Source: Bacteroidota bacterium
GTDB taxonomy: Bacteria > Bacteroidota > Bacteroidia > Bacteroidales > Prolixibacteraceae
Length of the DNA stretch: 60,252 nt
Direction: 5' to 3'
NCBI GenBank assembly: GCA_024278975.1
Contig: JAJRSD010000079.1
Coordinates: 1 to 60,252 of the forward strand
Shown here in pieces: positions 1-8,345 of the stretch. Under the pieces are notes generated by a model. The model saw only the letters and a program-made list of their open reading frames with translations. It ran no database searches and had not been told where the DNA came from. Every line of letters starts with the position of its first letter. Position 1 is the first letter of the stretch. The position numbers and the translations under genes were made by a program.

Positions 1-110
1 ATTTTATGAAATGAATTATTTTGGATGAGATTTTTACTTTTTGGAAATGAAGTGATGCCTGAGCATCAGTGAATTGAGAAAAATAAAAATATCGCCAAAA
101 GAAACATTTA

Positions 111-118
111 TAATTTTG
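111..118 (+). promoter_or_regulatory. Bacteroidota -7 element upstream of the CBM9-like gene
   Basis: TAATTTTG matches the Bacteroidota -7 consensus TAnnTTTG and lies about 60 bases before the ATG at 178. I see no clear -33 TTTG. Bases 53-68 upstream hold a short hairpin (TGATGC/GCATCA) that could end a previous transcript. Nothing else is recognisable in bases 1-177. Confidence 0.45.
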
Positions 119-177
119 TAGAGTTTTCTTGCTGAGACTATATATCTTTACTCACAGTATATTTAACAAAAACTAAA

Positions 178-1278
178 ATGTCGCGATTTGTATTCTTTTC
201 AGGGTTTCTCTTTTTATCCCTCTTTACATTCTCCCAAAAATTGTGGACAGGCTACGAACATTTAATGACCCCAGTACGAAACTATGTAATTTACCAGGCA
301 ATTTCGGAGATAAACATCGATGGTAAACCCGACGAAATTTCGTGGCAAAAAGCAGAGTGGTCTGAGTATTTTCAGGATATTGAAGGAGATTTAAAACCAG
401 AGCCACTTTATAAAACCCGGGTAAAAATGCTTTGGGACAATAAAAATCTATATATTTTTGCTGAATTGGAAGAGCCTCATATCTGGACTTATTATTCCGT
501 TCGCGACCAGATTGTTTTTCACGAAAATGATTTTGAAATATTTATTGACCCAACCCGAAATACACATAATTATTTCGAATTTGAGATAAATGCACAAAAT
601 ACTCTGTTCGATTTGTATATGAAAAAACCATATAGAAATGGTGGAGAAGCAATGATTACATGGAATATGAGAGGTTTTAAAAGTGCTGTTTTTGTCGATG
701 GCACTCTGAATAATCCTGATGATATTGATAAAAAGTGGACTGTCGAAATTGCTATTCCTTTTAAGTCGCTAACTGATTACAAAGAGTACGTAATGCCAAA
801 AGATGGAAGTCATTGGAAAATAAATTTTTCGAGAGTACAATGGCAAACCGATGTGTTTTATGGAAGATACAAGAGAAAAAAAGATAGTAAAACTAATAAA
901 TTATTACCTGAAAATAATTGGGTATGGAGTGCGCAAGGTGTTGTAAATATGCACTTCCCCGAACGGTGGGGATTGGTTCAATTTGCATCGAGCCCGGTTG
1001 GCGAAAGTACCGTAAGTTTTCTTTTGCCCGATGAGGAGAAGTTTGCCAAATATCTTTGGTTTGTTTATTATAAACAGCAAAGTCACAGAAAAAGAACAGG
1101 GAATTATGCGCAAACTCTTTCTGAACTTGACTTGTATCAATCAACAAAAACAGAAGGTGGCAAATATATTTTATACAGCATGAATGTTGATGGTCATGTT
1201 TTTACAATCACTCTGCAAACCGAACGAGGGTTGAAATTACAGATAAATCAGGATGGTTTTTTTGAAGTTTTAAAATAA
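178..1278 (+). CDS. Secreted carbohydrate-binding family 9-like protein
   Basis: A 366-residue exported protein. A hydrophobic signal peptide covers about residues 1-19. It is followed by a CBM9-type beta-sandwich that opens with the family's usual IDGKPDEISWQKAEW pattern (about residues 46-60) and continues to about residue 270 (WTVEIAIPFKSL is typical). The last 90 residues are an extra small domain of unknown role. CBM9-like modules bind sugars or glycan ends, and stand-alone copies are common in polysaccharide-degrading Bacteroidota. The next gene starts 11 bases downstream and encodes a glycosidase-like protein, so the two are probably co-transcribed and act on the same substrate. The substrate cannot be read from the sequence. 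Confidence 0.8.
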   Translation: MSRFVFFSGFLFLSLFTFSQKLWTGYEHLMTPVRNYVIYQAISEINIDGKPDEISWQKAEWSEYFQDIEGDLKPEPLYKTRVKMLWDNKNLYIFAELEEPHIWTYYSVRDQIVFHENDFEIFIDPTRNTHNYFEFEINAQNTLFDLYMKKPYRNGGEAMITWNMRGFKSAVFVDGTLNNPDDIDKKWTVEIAIPFKSLTDYKEYVMPKDGSHWKINFSRVQWQTDVFYGRYKRKKDSKTNKLLPENNWVWSAQGVVNMHFPERWGLVQFASSPVGESTVSFLLPDEEKFAKYLWFVYYKQQSHRKRTGNYAQTLSELDLYQSTKTEGGKYILYSMNVDGHVFTITLQTERGLKLQINQDGFFEVLK

Positions 1279-1289
1279 CAATTACTACT

Positions 1290-2363
1290 ATGAACAAACG
1301 TGAATTTATTAAATCGTCGGTGCTGGCAGGAATGGGAATGACAGTTTTAGGAACTGCATCGGCAAGTGGGAAAAGAAAAAAGAAGAAATCTACAGGGCAA
1401 AAACATTGGGTTTGGGAGAATCCGAATAAAAAAGAGAGCGACCAGACTCTGCAAAAAAAGTACGAAAGTTTTTATGATGCCGGAATTCGTGGGATGTTTT
1501 TTGAACACGACAGCGAACGCCATTTTCGAATTGCCAAAAAAGCAGGTTTGGAAGCACACCGCTGGATGTGGACAATGAATCGTGGCGAAAAAAGCCTTTT
1601 GGAAAATCATCCTGAATATTATGCAGTAAGCCGTAACGGAGATTCATGCGCAGACAAACCACCCTACGTAAATTATTACCGCTGGCTCTGCCCATCGAAA
1701 CCAGAAGTTTTAGACTACCTGAAAAAAGATGTAAAAACGATTCTCGATAAAGATTATGTCGATGGAATTCATCTCGATTATATCCGCTACTCCGACGTAA
1801 TTCTACCCGTTACTTTATGGGAAAACTATGGAATTGATCAGAGTCGCGAATTGCCCGAGTACGATTTTTGCTACTGCGAAACCTGCCGCACAAAATACAA
1901 GGCAAAAACCGGAGTTGACCCGCTCGACTTTGAATTCCCCGACCAAATTCCATCGTGGCGGACATTCCGTTATAACCAAATAAACAACATTGTAAACTCG
2001 CTTGCCAAAATTGCAAACAATCATAAAAAACCGGTAACTGCCGCCGTATTTCCAACACCCGAAATTGCCCGCCGTATTGTTCGGCAAGACTGGACAAACT
2101 GGAATCTCGACGGAGTGTGTCCAATGATTTACCATGGTTTTTATAACGAACAGGTAAGTTGGATTGGCGATGCCGTTAAAGAGGGAATCCATTTTCTAAA
2201 CGGACGTTTCCCGCTTTATGCCGGAATTTTTATCCCCAATTTTAAATCGCCTGCTGAGCTGGAAAAGGGAATAAAACTGGCACTTGCAAACGGTGCATCC
2301 GGAATTTCGTTTTTTGGAAAAGTCGATGAGGGGGTTTTGGCTGTGTTAAAGAAGATTGGGTAG
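1290..2363 (+). CDS. Exported GHL10-like (family 10-like) glycosidase
   Basis: A 357-residue protein. Its N-terminus (MNKREFIKSSVLAGMGM) looks like a Bacteroidota export signal with a hydrophobic core and a single K-R pair, and it is followed by a very basic KRKKKK stretch. The body matches the putative glycosidase GHL10/DUF187 type of TIM barrel: DGIHLDYIRYSD (about residues 157-168) holds the conserved Asp and the HLDYIRY strand, and CPMIYHGFY and LYAGIFIPN are later barrel strands. Two CxxC-like pairs near residues 200-206 (CYCETC) could bind metal or form a disulfide. It probably pairs with the CBM9-like gene upstream. The substrate is unknown. Confidence 0.72.
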   Translation: MNKREFIKSSVLAGMGMTVLGTASASGKRKKKKSTGQKHWVWENPNKKESDQTLQKKYESFYDAGIRGMFFEHDSERHFRIAKKAGLEAHRWMWTMNRGEKSLLENHPEYYAVSRNGDSCADKPPYVNYYRWLCPSKPEVLDYLKKDVKTILDKDYVDGIHLDYIRYSDVILPVTLWENYGIDQSRELPEYDFCYCETCRTKYKAKTGVDPLDFEFPDQIPSWRTFRYNQINNIVNSLAKIANNHKKPVTAAVFPTPEIARRIVRQDWTNWNLDGVCPMIYHGFYNEQVSWIGDAVKEGIHFLNGRFPLYAGIFIPNFKSPAELEKGIKLALANGASGISFFGKVDEGVLAVLKKIG

Positions 2364-2416
2364 AATGACATTGACATTCAAGAAAACGAAAGCTCAGCAT
2401 TTTTAAAAAGTTTTAA

Positions 2417-2424
2417 TACATTTG
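2417..2424 (+). promoter_or_regulatory. Bacteroidota -7 element for yhhQ
   Basis: TACATTTG fits TAnnTTTG exactly. Transcription from it would begin near 2430, giving a leader of about 60 bases that contains the preQ1-like stem-loop. Confidence 0.55.
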
Positions 2425-2450
2425 CGCCCTGAAAACAGGTATTAACTTTT

Positions 2451-2488
2451 GCAGGTTCCATCACCCTGCAATAAAAAAAATTAAAAAA
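2451..2488 (+). promoter_or_regulatory. Candidate preQ1-I-like riboswitch before yhhQ
   Basis: The stem GCAGG/CCTGC (2451-2455 with 2465-2469) encloses the loop TTCCATCAC. An A-rich single-stranded tail then runs to the ATG at 2489. The order AGGTTC, CACCCT, then a poly-A tail is that of preQ1 class I aptamers, and the gene controlled is a queuosine-precursor transporter, a known target class. Against this, the loop is about three bases shorter than in the Bacillus type and the tail lacks the C that normally pairs in the pseudoknot. A second hairpin (CCTG AAAA CAGG, 2428-2439) just upstream could compete with the stem. Confidence 0.5.
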
Positions 2489-3193
2489 ATGAATAACGAA
2501 ATTCTATGGCTGGCAATGCTGCTGGCAAATTTTCTACTTATTATTTTAGCGTATAAATTGTTTGGCAAATGGGGACTTATAATGTGGATTCCTATTTCGG
2601 TAATTGTTGCCAATATCCAGGTAATTCAAACTGTTGAGTTGTTTGGGTTGGTGGCAACACTGGGTAATATTGTTTATGCATCGTCTTTTTTAGTTACCGA
2701 TATATTGTCGGAAAACTACGGAAAAGAAGAAGCAAAAAAAGCGGTCTGGATTGGTTTTTTTAGTCTGATTGCTATGACACTTTTGATGAATCTCGCACTC
2801 GCATTTCAACCACTTGCCGGCGACGAGTTTGCCACAACAACCCACTCGGCAACCAGTACCATTTTTAGTTTGATGCCCCGTATTGCAGTTGCCAGTCTTA
2901 CTGCCTATTTCCTTTCGCAGCGCCACGATGTATGGGCATTCCATTTTTGGAAAAAACGGTTTCCAAAAAATAGTCAGCTTTGGCTGCGCAACAATCTCAG
3001 CACAATTATTTCGCAACTGATTGACAGCATTGTTTTTGTTTTAATTGCCTTTTATGGAGTTTTCGAAACGGCAGTTTTACTGGAAATTTTTATAACAACT
3101 TATATCCTGAAATTTGTAGTTGCTGCAGCCGATACACCTTTTGTTTACTGGGGAAAAGCTATTTTTAAAAAGGGTGTTTTTTGGATGAAATAA
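2489..3193 (+). CDS. yhhQ: Queuosine precursor transporter, YhhQ/VUT family
   Basis: A 234-residue inner-membrane protein with about six hydrophobic helices. It contains the family's central motif around VTDILSENYGKEEAKKA (residues 68-84), the signature of DUF165/YhhQ carriers that import queuosine precursors (preQ0/preQ1) for tRNA modification. Length and start agree with the family, and the start follows directly on the preQ1-like leader. The last 154 bases occur again at 8127-8280, so the 3' end of this gene marks one edge of a 5-kb insertion. The protein itself looks intact. Confidence 0.88.
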   Translation: MNNEILWLAMLLANFLLIILAYKLFGKWGLIMWIPISVIVANIQVIQTVELFGLVATLGNIVYASSFLVTDILSENYGKEEAKKAVWIGFFSLIAMTLLMNLALAFQPLAGDEFATTTHSATSTIFSLMPRIAVASLTAYFLSQRHDVWAFHFWKKRFPKNSQLWLRNNLSTIISQLIDSIVFVLIAFYGVFETAVLLEIFITTYILKFVVAAADTPFVYWGKAIFKKGVFWMK

Positions 3194-3198
3194 GTTTT

Positions 3199-4401
3199 CT
3201 ATTCAGTACCAACATTGGGTGTCGAAATAAAACTCAACCTATTCATTTCAGAGTATATATTACGATAGTTTACCATCTGATGTTCTTTAAAGTTCCCTTC
3301 TAAAGTTCCATCGTAGCACAGAAATGTTTTATTTGTTTTTGAAGGTAAAATTTTCCTCAGATAATTTAATCCTTTAAACATTTCGCTCGAAAAAGTCTCG
3401 CTCGATTTAATCTCAATGGCATTAAAATCAAGTATATTATTGGTTAAAATATCAACTTCGTTGTGATGGCTATCGCGAAAAAAACATAGACTTTCAATTA
3501 TTCCCTTGTTCAATATATACTTTTTGATTTCAGTAACCACCATATTTTCAAATAAATTCCCCCGATTTGGCGAAACGGATAATTGTTGCGTGGTTGTTAT
3601 TCCCTGTAAATATGTTGCTAATCCTACGTCGTAAAAATATATTTTAGGTGCTTTTATCAATCTTTTATTTATGTTGGTGTGGTAGGGGCGAAGTGTAAAA
3701 ATAATATAAGATGCTTCGAGAACTGATAGCCATGATTGAATTGTTTTTACCGAAACTCCTACTTCGTTTGCTAAAGTTGATGCCACAAATATTTGTCCTA
3801 CCCTGCCTGCACAAAGCGATAAAAATTTTTGAAATAGGTTTAAATCTTTTATTGTAATAAATTCATTCAGGTCTCTTCTAATATATGTTTCAATATAATT
3901 TGCATAAAACTTTGTCGGGTTTTGGTTGAATGTGAAAATTCTGGGAAAAAATCCATGAAGCATCATTTGGTCGGCACTTACATCTTCTTTTTTTGTGTAT
4001 GCCTCGTCAATTGTAAAAGGCAGCAGTCGCATAATTGCTGTTCTTCCTGCCAGCGATTGCGAAATTGTACGGGTTAATTCGAATTGTTGACTGCCAGAAA
4101 TAATAAACATTCCCGGGCGGTTAGCATCATCTACAATTCCCTGGATATATGAAACTAATTCCGGTACTCTTTGAATTTCATCAATTATCATTGGCTCTTC
4201 TCCATTTCCTAAAAATTTTATGGGGTCAAGTTTTGCTATATCTCTTTGATTTGGATTTTCCAATGAAGCATATTTAATCTCAGGAAAAATGTTTCGTATG
4301 GTAGTTGTTTTTCCCGATTGCCTTGGCCCGGTTAAGGTGATAACAGGATATTCTTTAAATAAAATTTGTAACTCATTTTCTAATTCCCTTCGAATATACA
4401 T
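3199..4401 (-). CDS. AAA ATPase with DUF4143 C-terminal domain
   Basis: A 400-residue protein. The N-terminal AAA_14-type ATPase has a Walker A loop GPRQSGKTT (residues 25-33), a Walker B PMIIDEIQ near residue 70, and an arginine-rich sensor part. The C-terminal DUF4143 part (from about residue 200) includes the restriction-enzyme-like core EVDILTNN...AIEIKSS (about residues 325-345). The family is abundant and often multi-copy in Bacteroidota; its cellular role is not established. The gene converges on yhhQ with only 5 bases between stops. Its promoter lies inside a 35-bp repeat. A decayed paralogue sits directly upstream. Confidence 0.85.
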   Translation of the reverse strand: MYIRRELENELQILFKEYPVITLTGPRQSGKTTTIRNIFPEIKYASLENPNQRDIAKLDPIKFLGNGEEPMIIDEIQRVPELVSYIQGIVDDANRPGMFIISGSQQFELTRTISQSLAGRTAIMRLLPFTIDEAYTKKEDVSADQMMLHGFFPRIFTFNQNPTKFYANYIETYIRRDLNEFITIKDLNLFQKFLSLCAGRVGQIFVASTLANEVGVSVKTIQSWLSVLEASYIIFTLRPYHTNINKRLIKAPKIYFYDVGLATYLQGITTTQQLSVSPNRGNLFENMVVTEIKKYILNKGIIESLCFFRDSHHNEVDILTNNILDFNAIEIKSSETFSSEMFKGLNYLRKILPSKTNKTFLCYDGTLEGNFKEHQMVNYRNIYSEMNRLSFISTPNVGTE

Positions 4402-4403
4402 AT

Positions 4404-4438
4404 TGTGTAGATTTGTAGTTCAATTCCAAAAATACACA
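4404..4438 (-). repeat. 35-bp direct repeat, copy 1, carrying the ATPase promoter
   Basis: The first of two 35-bp repeats that differ at only a few positions (partner 4466-4500). Each has inverted ends TGTGTA/TACACA. On the minus strand it contains TATTTTTG (4427-4434), an exact TAnnTTTG element. A TTTG at 4455-4458 stands 20 bases upstream of that, the usual Bacteroidota -33/-7 spacing. Transcription would start about 20 bases before the ATPase start codon at 4401. Confidence 0.75.
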
Positions 4439-4465
4439 ATATAACATACTTTACCAAACAAAACC

Positions 4466-4500
4466 TGTGTAAATTTGTAGTTCAATTCCAAACATACACA
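4466..4500 (-). repeat. 35-bp direct repeat, copy 2
   Basis: The second copy, with TGTGTA/TACACA ends and a minus-strand TATGTTTG (4489-4496) that again fits TAnnTTTG. It lies 3 bases beyond the stop of the decayed DUF4143 copy. The simplest reading is that each ATPase copy originally carried this promoter segment in front of it. A looser third copy is seen near 8293-8333. Confidence 0.75.
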
Positions 4501-4503
4501 GTT

Positions 4504-4878
4504 TTACATATTCAATATTGATGAGATATTTCTGAAATTAACCAACTCGTGCTCCAAGTATTCCAACTCGCGTTTGCCGGCATAGCACAAAATTGTACGT
4601 TTGGTTTTTTCGGGTAGAATTTTTCGAATGTACTTTAAACTTTTTAGAAGCGAATTACTAAAAGTCTCCGATGACTTAATTTCAATGGCATCGATTGTTA
4701 AAATATTGTCGAGAATTAAATCAATTTCATTTTGGTTGCTGTCTCGATAAAAGAAAAAATTATCAGACAATCCCTTGTTTTTTCTCGATTTAATTATTTC
4801 TGAAATAACCATATTTTCGAAGAGCGAACCACGTAAAGGAAATTTTTCTTTGTTCATGGAACAAGGGAAATAGTACAA
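4504..4878 (-). pseudogene. C-terminal remnant of a second DUF4143 ATPase
   Basis: A 124-residue open frame corresponding only to the last third of the intact neighbour at 3199-4401. It shares the order RGSLFENMVISEIIK, then an FYRDSNQNEIDLIL core, then AIEIKSSETFSNSLLK, then ILPEKTKRTILCYAG. The ATPase domain with Walker A and B is missing, so it cannot act as an ATPase. Its first 11 residues (MYYFPCSMNKE) do not resemble the family and are probably read-through from flanking DNA. It is most likely what remains of a tandem duplicate after an internal deletion. Confidence 0.8.
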
Positions 4879-5015
4879 ATATTAAGTCAACTTATTTCAT
4901 ACATTTAAACTGGTATTACTGCTATTTTGAAATAAGTATTCTTTAAATGCTAATTGCCTGTTATTTTCAGGTAAAAACAATAAATTGCAGAAAAATCTTA
5001 AACTCATTGTTGGTA

Positions 5016-7712
5016 ATGTATTATCATAAACTTTTTTTTCTGATTCTGTTTTTCTATATCTTAACTTTTAATTGTTATGCACAAATGGTTGATAATGAGA
5101 TGTTGAGAGTAAACGAACAAACTCGTAACCATACACCATCCGACAAACTATTTTTACAAACTGATAAAAACCTTTACAGCCCCGGTGATACAATTTATTT
5201 TCAAACGTATATTGAAAACCGCTTTACCCAGAGTTTTGAGACTTCGAGTCTTACGTCTTGGGTAATGCTTCTTGACTCGGAGGGTGAAACCATTGACAGT
5301 GCCCGGTTTAGGATTGATTATTCAATGGCTTCAGGCTGGCTGGCAATTCCAAAAGAGTGTGTGCCGGGGTGGTACCGCATTAAATCTTTTACAAGCCAAA
5401 TGCAAAATTACAATCCTGAATTTGCCTTTTCAAGTTGGATACGCGTTGATGAATTATTAAAAGAGAACCTCGTTTTTAATTATCGTTTTAACCAAAAATA
5501 CTACCATTCGAAAGACACGGTTGAATTAAGTATAGAACTTAAAAACCAGGATGGAGAACCAGTTAAAAATACCTTGTTTAGTTATAGCTCTCTTGAAAAC
5601 AACAAAACAAAATCGACTTATCGAGCCAAAACTACCCGAAAAGGAATTTCTTTGATAAGGATTTTTCTGCCCGATTCTTTGGAAAACAAAAATGTAAACC
5701 TGAATATTGCATTGGAAAAAGGGCTGGGCGAATTCCATGTAGATATTCCTGTTCTTGAGCAAAATCCTGATATCAGTTTTTTGCCCGAAGGTGGCACTTT
5801 TATTTCCGGCAATAAACAAAGGATAGCTTTTAACGGTGTAAAACCTTCCGGCGAACAACTGTTTTTAAAGGGAACAGTCAGCGATGACTTGGGTAATTTT
5901 ATAGATTCCCTCGAATCCGGCATGCTTGGTCCCGGGTTACTGGAATTTACCCCGCAAGCAGGAAGAACGTATTATGCTGAATTTCCATACTATCCGGGTA
6001 AAAAGTGGTCGTTGCCTGAAGCCACAAATTTATTCCCGGCTATTCAGGTGAATAAAGGAAATAAAGGGATTGTGGTAAATGTGTTGGGGGGAAGCAAAAA
6101 CAGACAGTATTTTTTGGCTTTATCTAAAAACCATAATCTGGTTGCATTTGCGCCCTTTACGATAAACAATCAGAAAAGGATTGTTTTCAATACAGACTCC
6201 TTACCTCCCGGAATGGCTAAGGTTATTTTATTTAACAATAAACTTCAACCTCTTGCTGAACGGGCTTTGTTCATACCGCAAAAAAATGCTCCTCATATTA
6301 ATATATCAACCGAAAGCAATGCTTTTCAGCCTGAACAGCAAACTATCCTTGGAGTGGAAATAAAAGGTAATGGCAAAAATTACAGCGGTATTTTCTCCGT
6401 TTCTGTTGTTGATTCTACAACGGCATTGTCGCCACAAATTAACTTATTAACCATAAAAGACTGTTTTCTTTTTGAAGAAGAGTTTTACAAGGGATTACCT
6501 TTACACATAAAACAGAAAGGATTATCGAATCTGCCTGCTGAGGAGTTGGATTTACTGTTTATGACTTATGGTTGGTCGAAATTTAATTTGGAGATTTCCG
6601 GTAAACAAAAAACGGAAAAACAAATAAACTACGACCAGTATAAAATTGAAATAACACAGACACATTCCTCGCGCAAAAGAAAAAAGATAAACGATAATAA
6701 AGAACCATTGCTTGCATTGTCGATAGATGAACCGGCAATACTCGGGCTGTGCTGGAAAAAGGACAATTCCTATTTGCTCAGTATCGATTCAATACCTTCG
6801 TTTGCAAACAAAGTAATGATTGTACCAAATTTTGCTTTAAAAAATAAGATACATGCAGCAAGCCTGAACCCGGTTATCAATAAGTATTATTTTGAATTTT
6901 TGAAAAATCGCAAGGAGAACAAAGAAATTTTCAACCAAGCTCCTCAAGACATAAGCAAAGAACTTGTATTTAACCTCGACAGTTTCAGGATAATAAAAGA
7001 AATAGGCGTTTATGCCAAAAGAGAACCCGCTAAAAAATTTGCTAATGAATACGAAGAACGCTATCAGGGAGTTTCAACAAGAACGATTAAAGGAATAATG
7101 CTTGAATCTGCTATGACATTGGAGGATATTCTGCGTAGGTTAGATATGGGTAGATTGGATACTCGCACAAAAAAAAAGTGGTTAACAAGAGCAGGAATGG
7201 GCTCCATGAATCCTGATGGGACTCGGGATGGATCAGCTTTATTTGTTCTTGACGGAGATCCAATAGAAAAATCATATAGTAGCTTGTTAGGTCTGTTGCC
7301 CAGTCATATACACTCCGTCACAGCCTTGAGAGGAGTATCCGGTTTTTTTATTTATGGAGAGGAAGCCCTGGGAGGCGTAATTTTTATAGAAACTAAACTA
7401 AACCATATTGGTGATAAATATGAACTGCCCCCTGAAAAAAAGATTTATAGAGGTGATTTAAGAAAGGTTATTGAACTGTTCAGGGGTAGCAAGGAATTTT
7501 ATAATCCCCCCAAAATAGAAATCCAAAACAATCCAGAGCTTTGGATAAGGCCCACTCTTTACTGGCATCCGGAGGTCTTTTATGACGGAAAAAATCCTGT
7601 GAAAATACAATATTATAATCACAGGAAGAAAGGAACAATATTTATTGTTGTAAACGGGGTGACAGAAGAAGGAGAACCAGTTTCAGGGATTCATAAATAC
7701 CAAATTAAGTAG
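5016..7712 (+). CDS. Exported MG2-domain protein with C-terminal TonB plug-like domain
   Basis: I place the start at 5016 rather than the upstream in-frame ATG at 4947, because 5016 begins a clean signal peptide (MYYHKLFFLILFFYILTFNC, then YAQ). The 898-residue product has an N-terminal macroglobulin MG2-like beta-sandwich marked by KLFLQTDKNLYSPGDTIYF, typical of large secreted Bacteroidota proteins. More beta-rich repeats follow. Near residues 690-790 there is a TonB-receptor plug-like domain (TLEDILRRL, ALFVLDGDPI, LGGVIFIETK). No barrel follows, so it is not a transporter by itself. It is probably an envelope protein that interacts with other surface proteins; the function is unknown. It lies within the insertion bounded by yhhQ copies. 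Confidence 0.7.
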   Translation: MYYHKLFFLILFFYILTFNCYAQMVDNEMLRVNEQTRNHTPSDKLFLQTDKNLYSPGDTIYFQTYIENRFTQSFETSSLTSWVMLLDSEGETIDSARFRIDYSMASGWLAIPKECVPGWYRIKSFTSQMQNYNPEFAFSSWIRVDELLKENLVFNYRFNQKYYHSKDTVELSIELKNQDGEPVKNTLFSYSSLENNKTKSTYRAKTTRKGISLIRIFLPDSLENKNVNLNIALEKGLGEFHVDIPVLEQNPDISFLPEGGTFISGNKQRIAFNGVKPSGEQLFLKGTVSDDLGNFIDSLESGMLGPGLLEFTPQAGRTYYAEFPYYPGKKWSLPEATNLFPAIQVNKGNKGIVVNVLGGSKNRQYFLALSKNHNLVAFAPFTINNQKRIVFNTDSLPPGMAKVILFNNKLQPLAERALFIPQKNAPHINISTESNAFQPEQQTILGVEIKGNGKNYSGIFSVSVVDSTTALSPQINLLTIKDCFLFEEEFYKGLPLHIKQKGLSNLPAEELDLLFMTYGWSKFNLEISGKQKTEKQINYDQYKIEITQTHSSRKRKKINDNKEPLLALSIDEPAILGLCWKKDNSYLLSIDSIPSFANKVMIVPNFALKNKIHAASLNPVINKYYFEFLKNRKENKEIFNQAPQDISKELVFNLDSFRIIKEIGVYAKREPAKKFANEYEERYQGVSTRTIKGIMLESAMTLEDILRRLDMGRLDTRTKKKWLTRAGMGSMNPDGTRDGSALFVLDGDPIEKSYSSLLGLLPSHIHSVTALRGVSGFFIYGEEALGGVIFIETKLNHIGDKYELPPEKKIYRGDLRKVIELFRGSKEFYNPPKIEIQNNPELWIRPTLYWHPEVFYDGKNPVKIQYYNHRKKGTIFIVVNGVTEEGEPVSGIHKYQIK

Positions 7713-7760
7713 TATAAATTTATTATTACAAAAACATAATATTCTTGCCGTAAAACTATC

Positions 7761-8117
7761 TCACTTACATGTGGTTATAAAAACTGACTCCAATTTTTGT
7801 TTTATTTGTTTTGAGTATTTGTCAGATACTGGTATTATCGCCTTATTTCCTAAAATAAGAGATTTGTCTTTTATGCAATACTGTCTCACTTGTAAAATAT
7901 TAACAACATAACATTTATGACATCTTACAAAGAAAAGATTAATTTTATTTTCGTCATATGCCTTCAATGGATTATGTACAATGATCGACTTGTTAGAAGA
8001 TGTTGTGAATACTAATACGTAATTTCCATTAGATTTAATGTATAGTACTTCCGAGCAAGAAATTATATCGAAGCCAATAATAGTTTTTAATATTAATCTT
8101 TCTTGCATTTTGTCCAT
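7761..8117 (-). CDS. Small LytTR DNA-binding domain protein
   Basis: A 118-residue protein that is almost entirely a LytTR domain. It opens with the strand EVLYIKSNGNYVLVFT, then has an RCHKCYVVNILQV segment (the usual place of the RxHxSyLVN motif) and ends with IIPVSDKYSKQIKQKL. It has no receiver domain or membrane part, so it would be a one-domain DNA-binding regulator or the output half of a lost response regulator. It converges on the MG2/plug gene with 48 bases between stops. The duplicated yhhQ end starts about 10 bases beyond its start codon, so its promoter would lie inside that fragment. Its targets are unknown. Confidence 0.78.
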   Translation of the reverse strand: MDKMQERLILKTIIGFDIISCSEVLYIKSNGNYVLVFTTSSNKSIIVHNPLKAYDENKINLFFVRCHKCYVVNILQVRQYCIKDKSLILGNKAIIPVSDKYSKQIKQKLESVFITTCK

Positions 8118-8126
8118 GAGTTAATA

Positions 8127-8281
8127 TTTTAATTGCCTTTTATGGAGTTTTCGAAACGGCAGTTTTACTTGAAATATTTATAACAACTTATGTTCTGAAA
8201 TTTGTAGTCGCTACAGCCGATACACCTTTTGTTTACTGGGGGAAAGCTATTTTTAAAAAGGGTGTTTTTTGGATGAAATAG
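8127..8281 (+). pseudogene. Second copy of the yhhQ 3' end (gene fragment)
   Basis: Bases 8127-8280 align without gaps to 3039-3192 with 7 mismatches in 154. The frame is conserved to a stop (TAG here, TAA in the intact gene). Five of the seven changes are at third codon positions; the only residue changes are Ile to Val and Ala to Thr. There is no start codon, and a TGA stands just upstream in frame. This is the end of a once-functional, slightly diverged yhhQ, and it marks the right edge of the inserted segment. Confidence 0.9.
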
Positions 8282-8292
8282 ACATATTCATT

Positions 8293-8333
8293 TTTGTAGT
8301 GATTTAATATACCAACTCCAAAATTGCACAGTT
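8293..8333. repeat. Degenerate third copy of the 35-bp promoter repeat
   Basis: The blocks TTTTTGTAGT and CTCCAAAATTGCACAG, followed by TTTTA, match the same parts of the repeats at 4404-4438 and 4466-4500 but are separated by about ten extra bases. It lies directly downstream of the yhhQ fragment, as the other copies lie near the left edge. Confidence 0.4.
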
Positions 8334-8345
8334 TTAAAATAGAAA

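Noticed and set aside
4947-5015. Earlier ATG as the start of the MG2/plug protein
   Set aside because: It would put 23 polar and basic residues before an intact signal peptide that has its own ATG at 5016.
3199-8281. Insertion sequence or phage remnant in the yhhQ-bounded block
   Set aside because: No transposase, integrase or phage gene and no short target duplication were found; only the long yhhQ repeat marks the edges.
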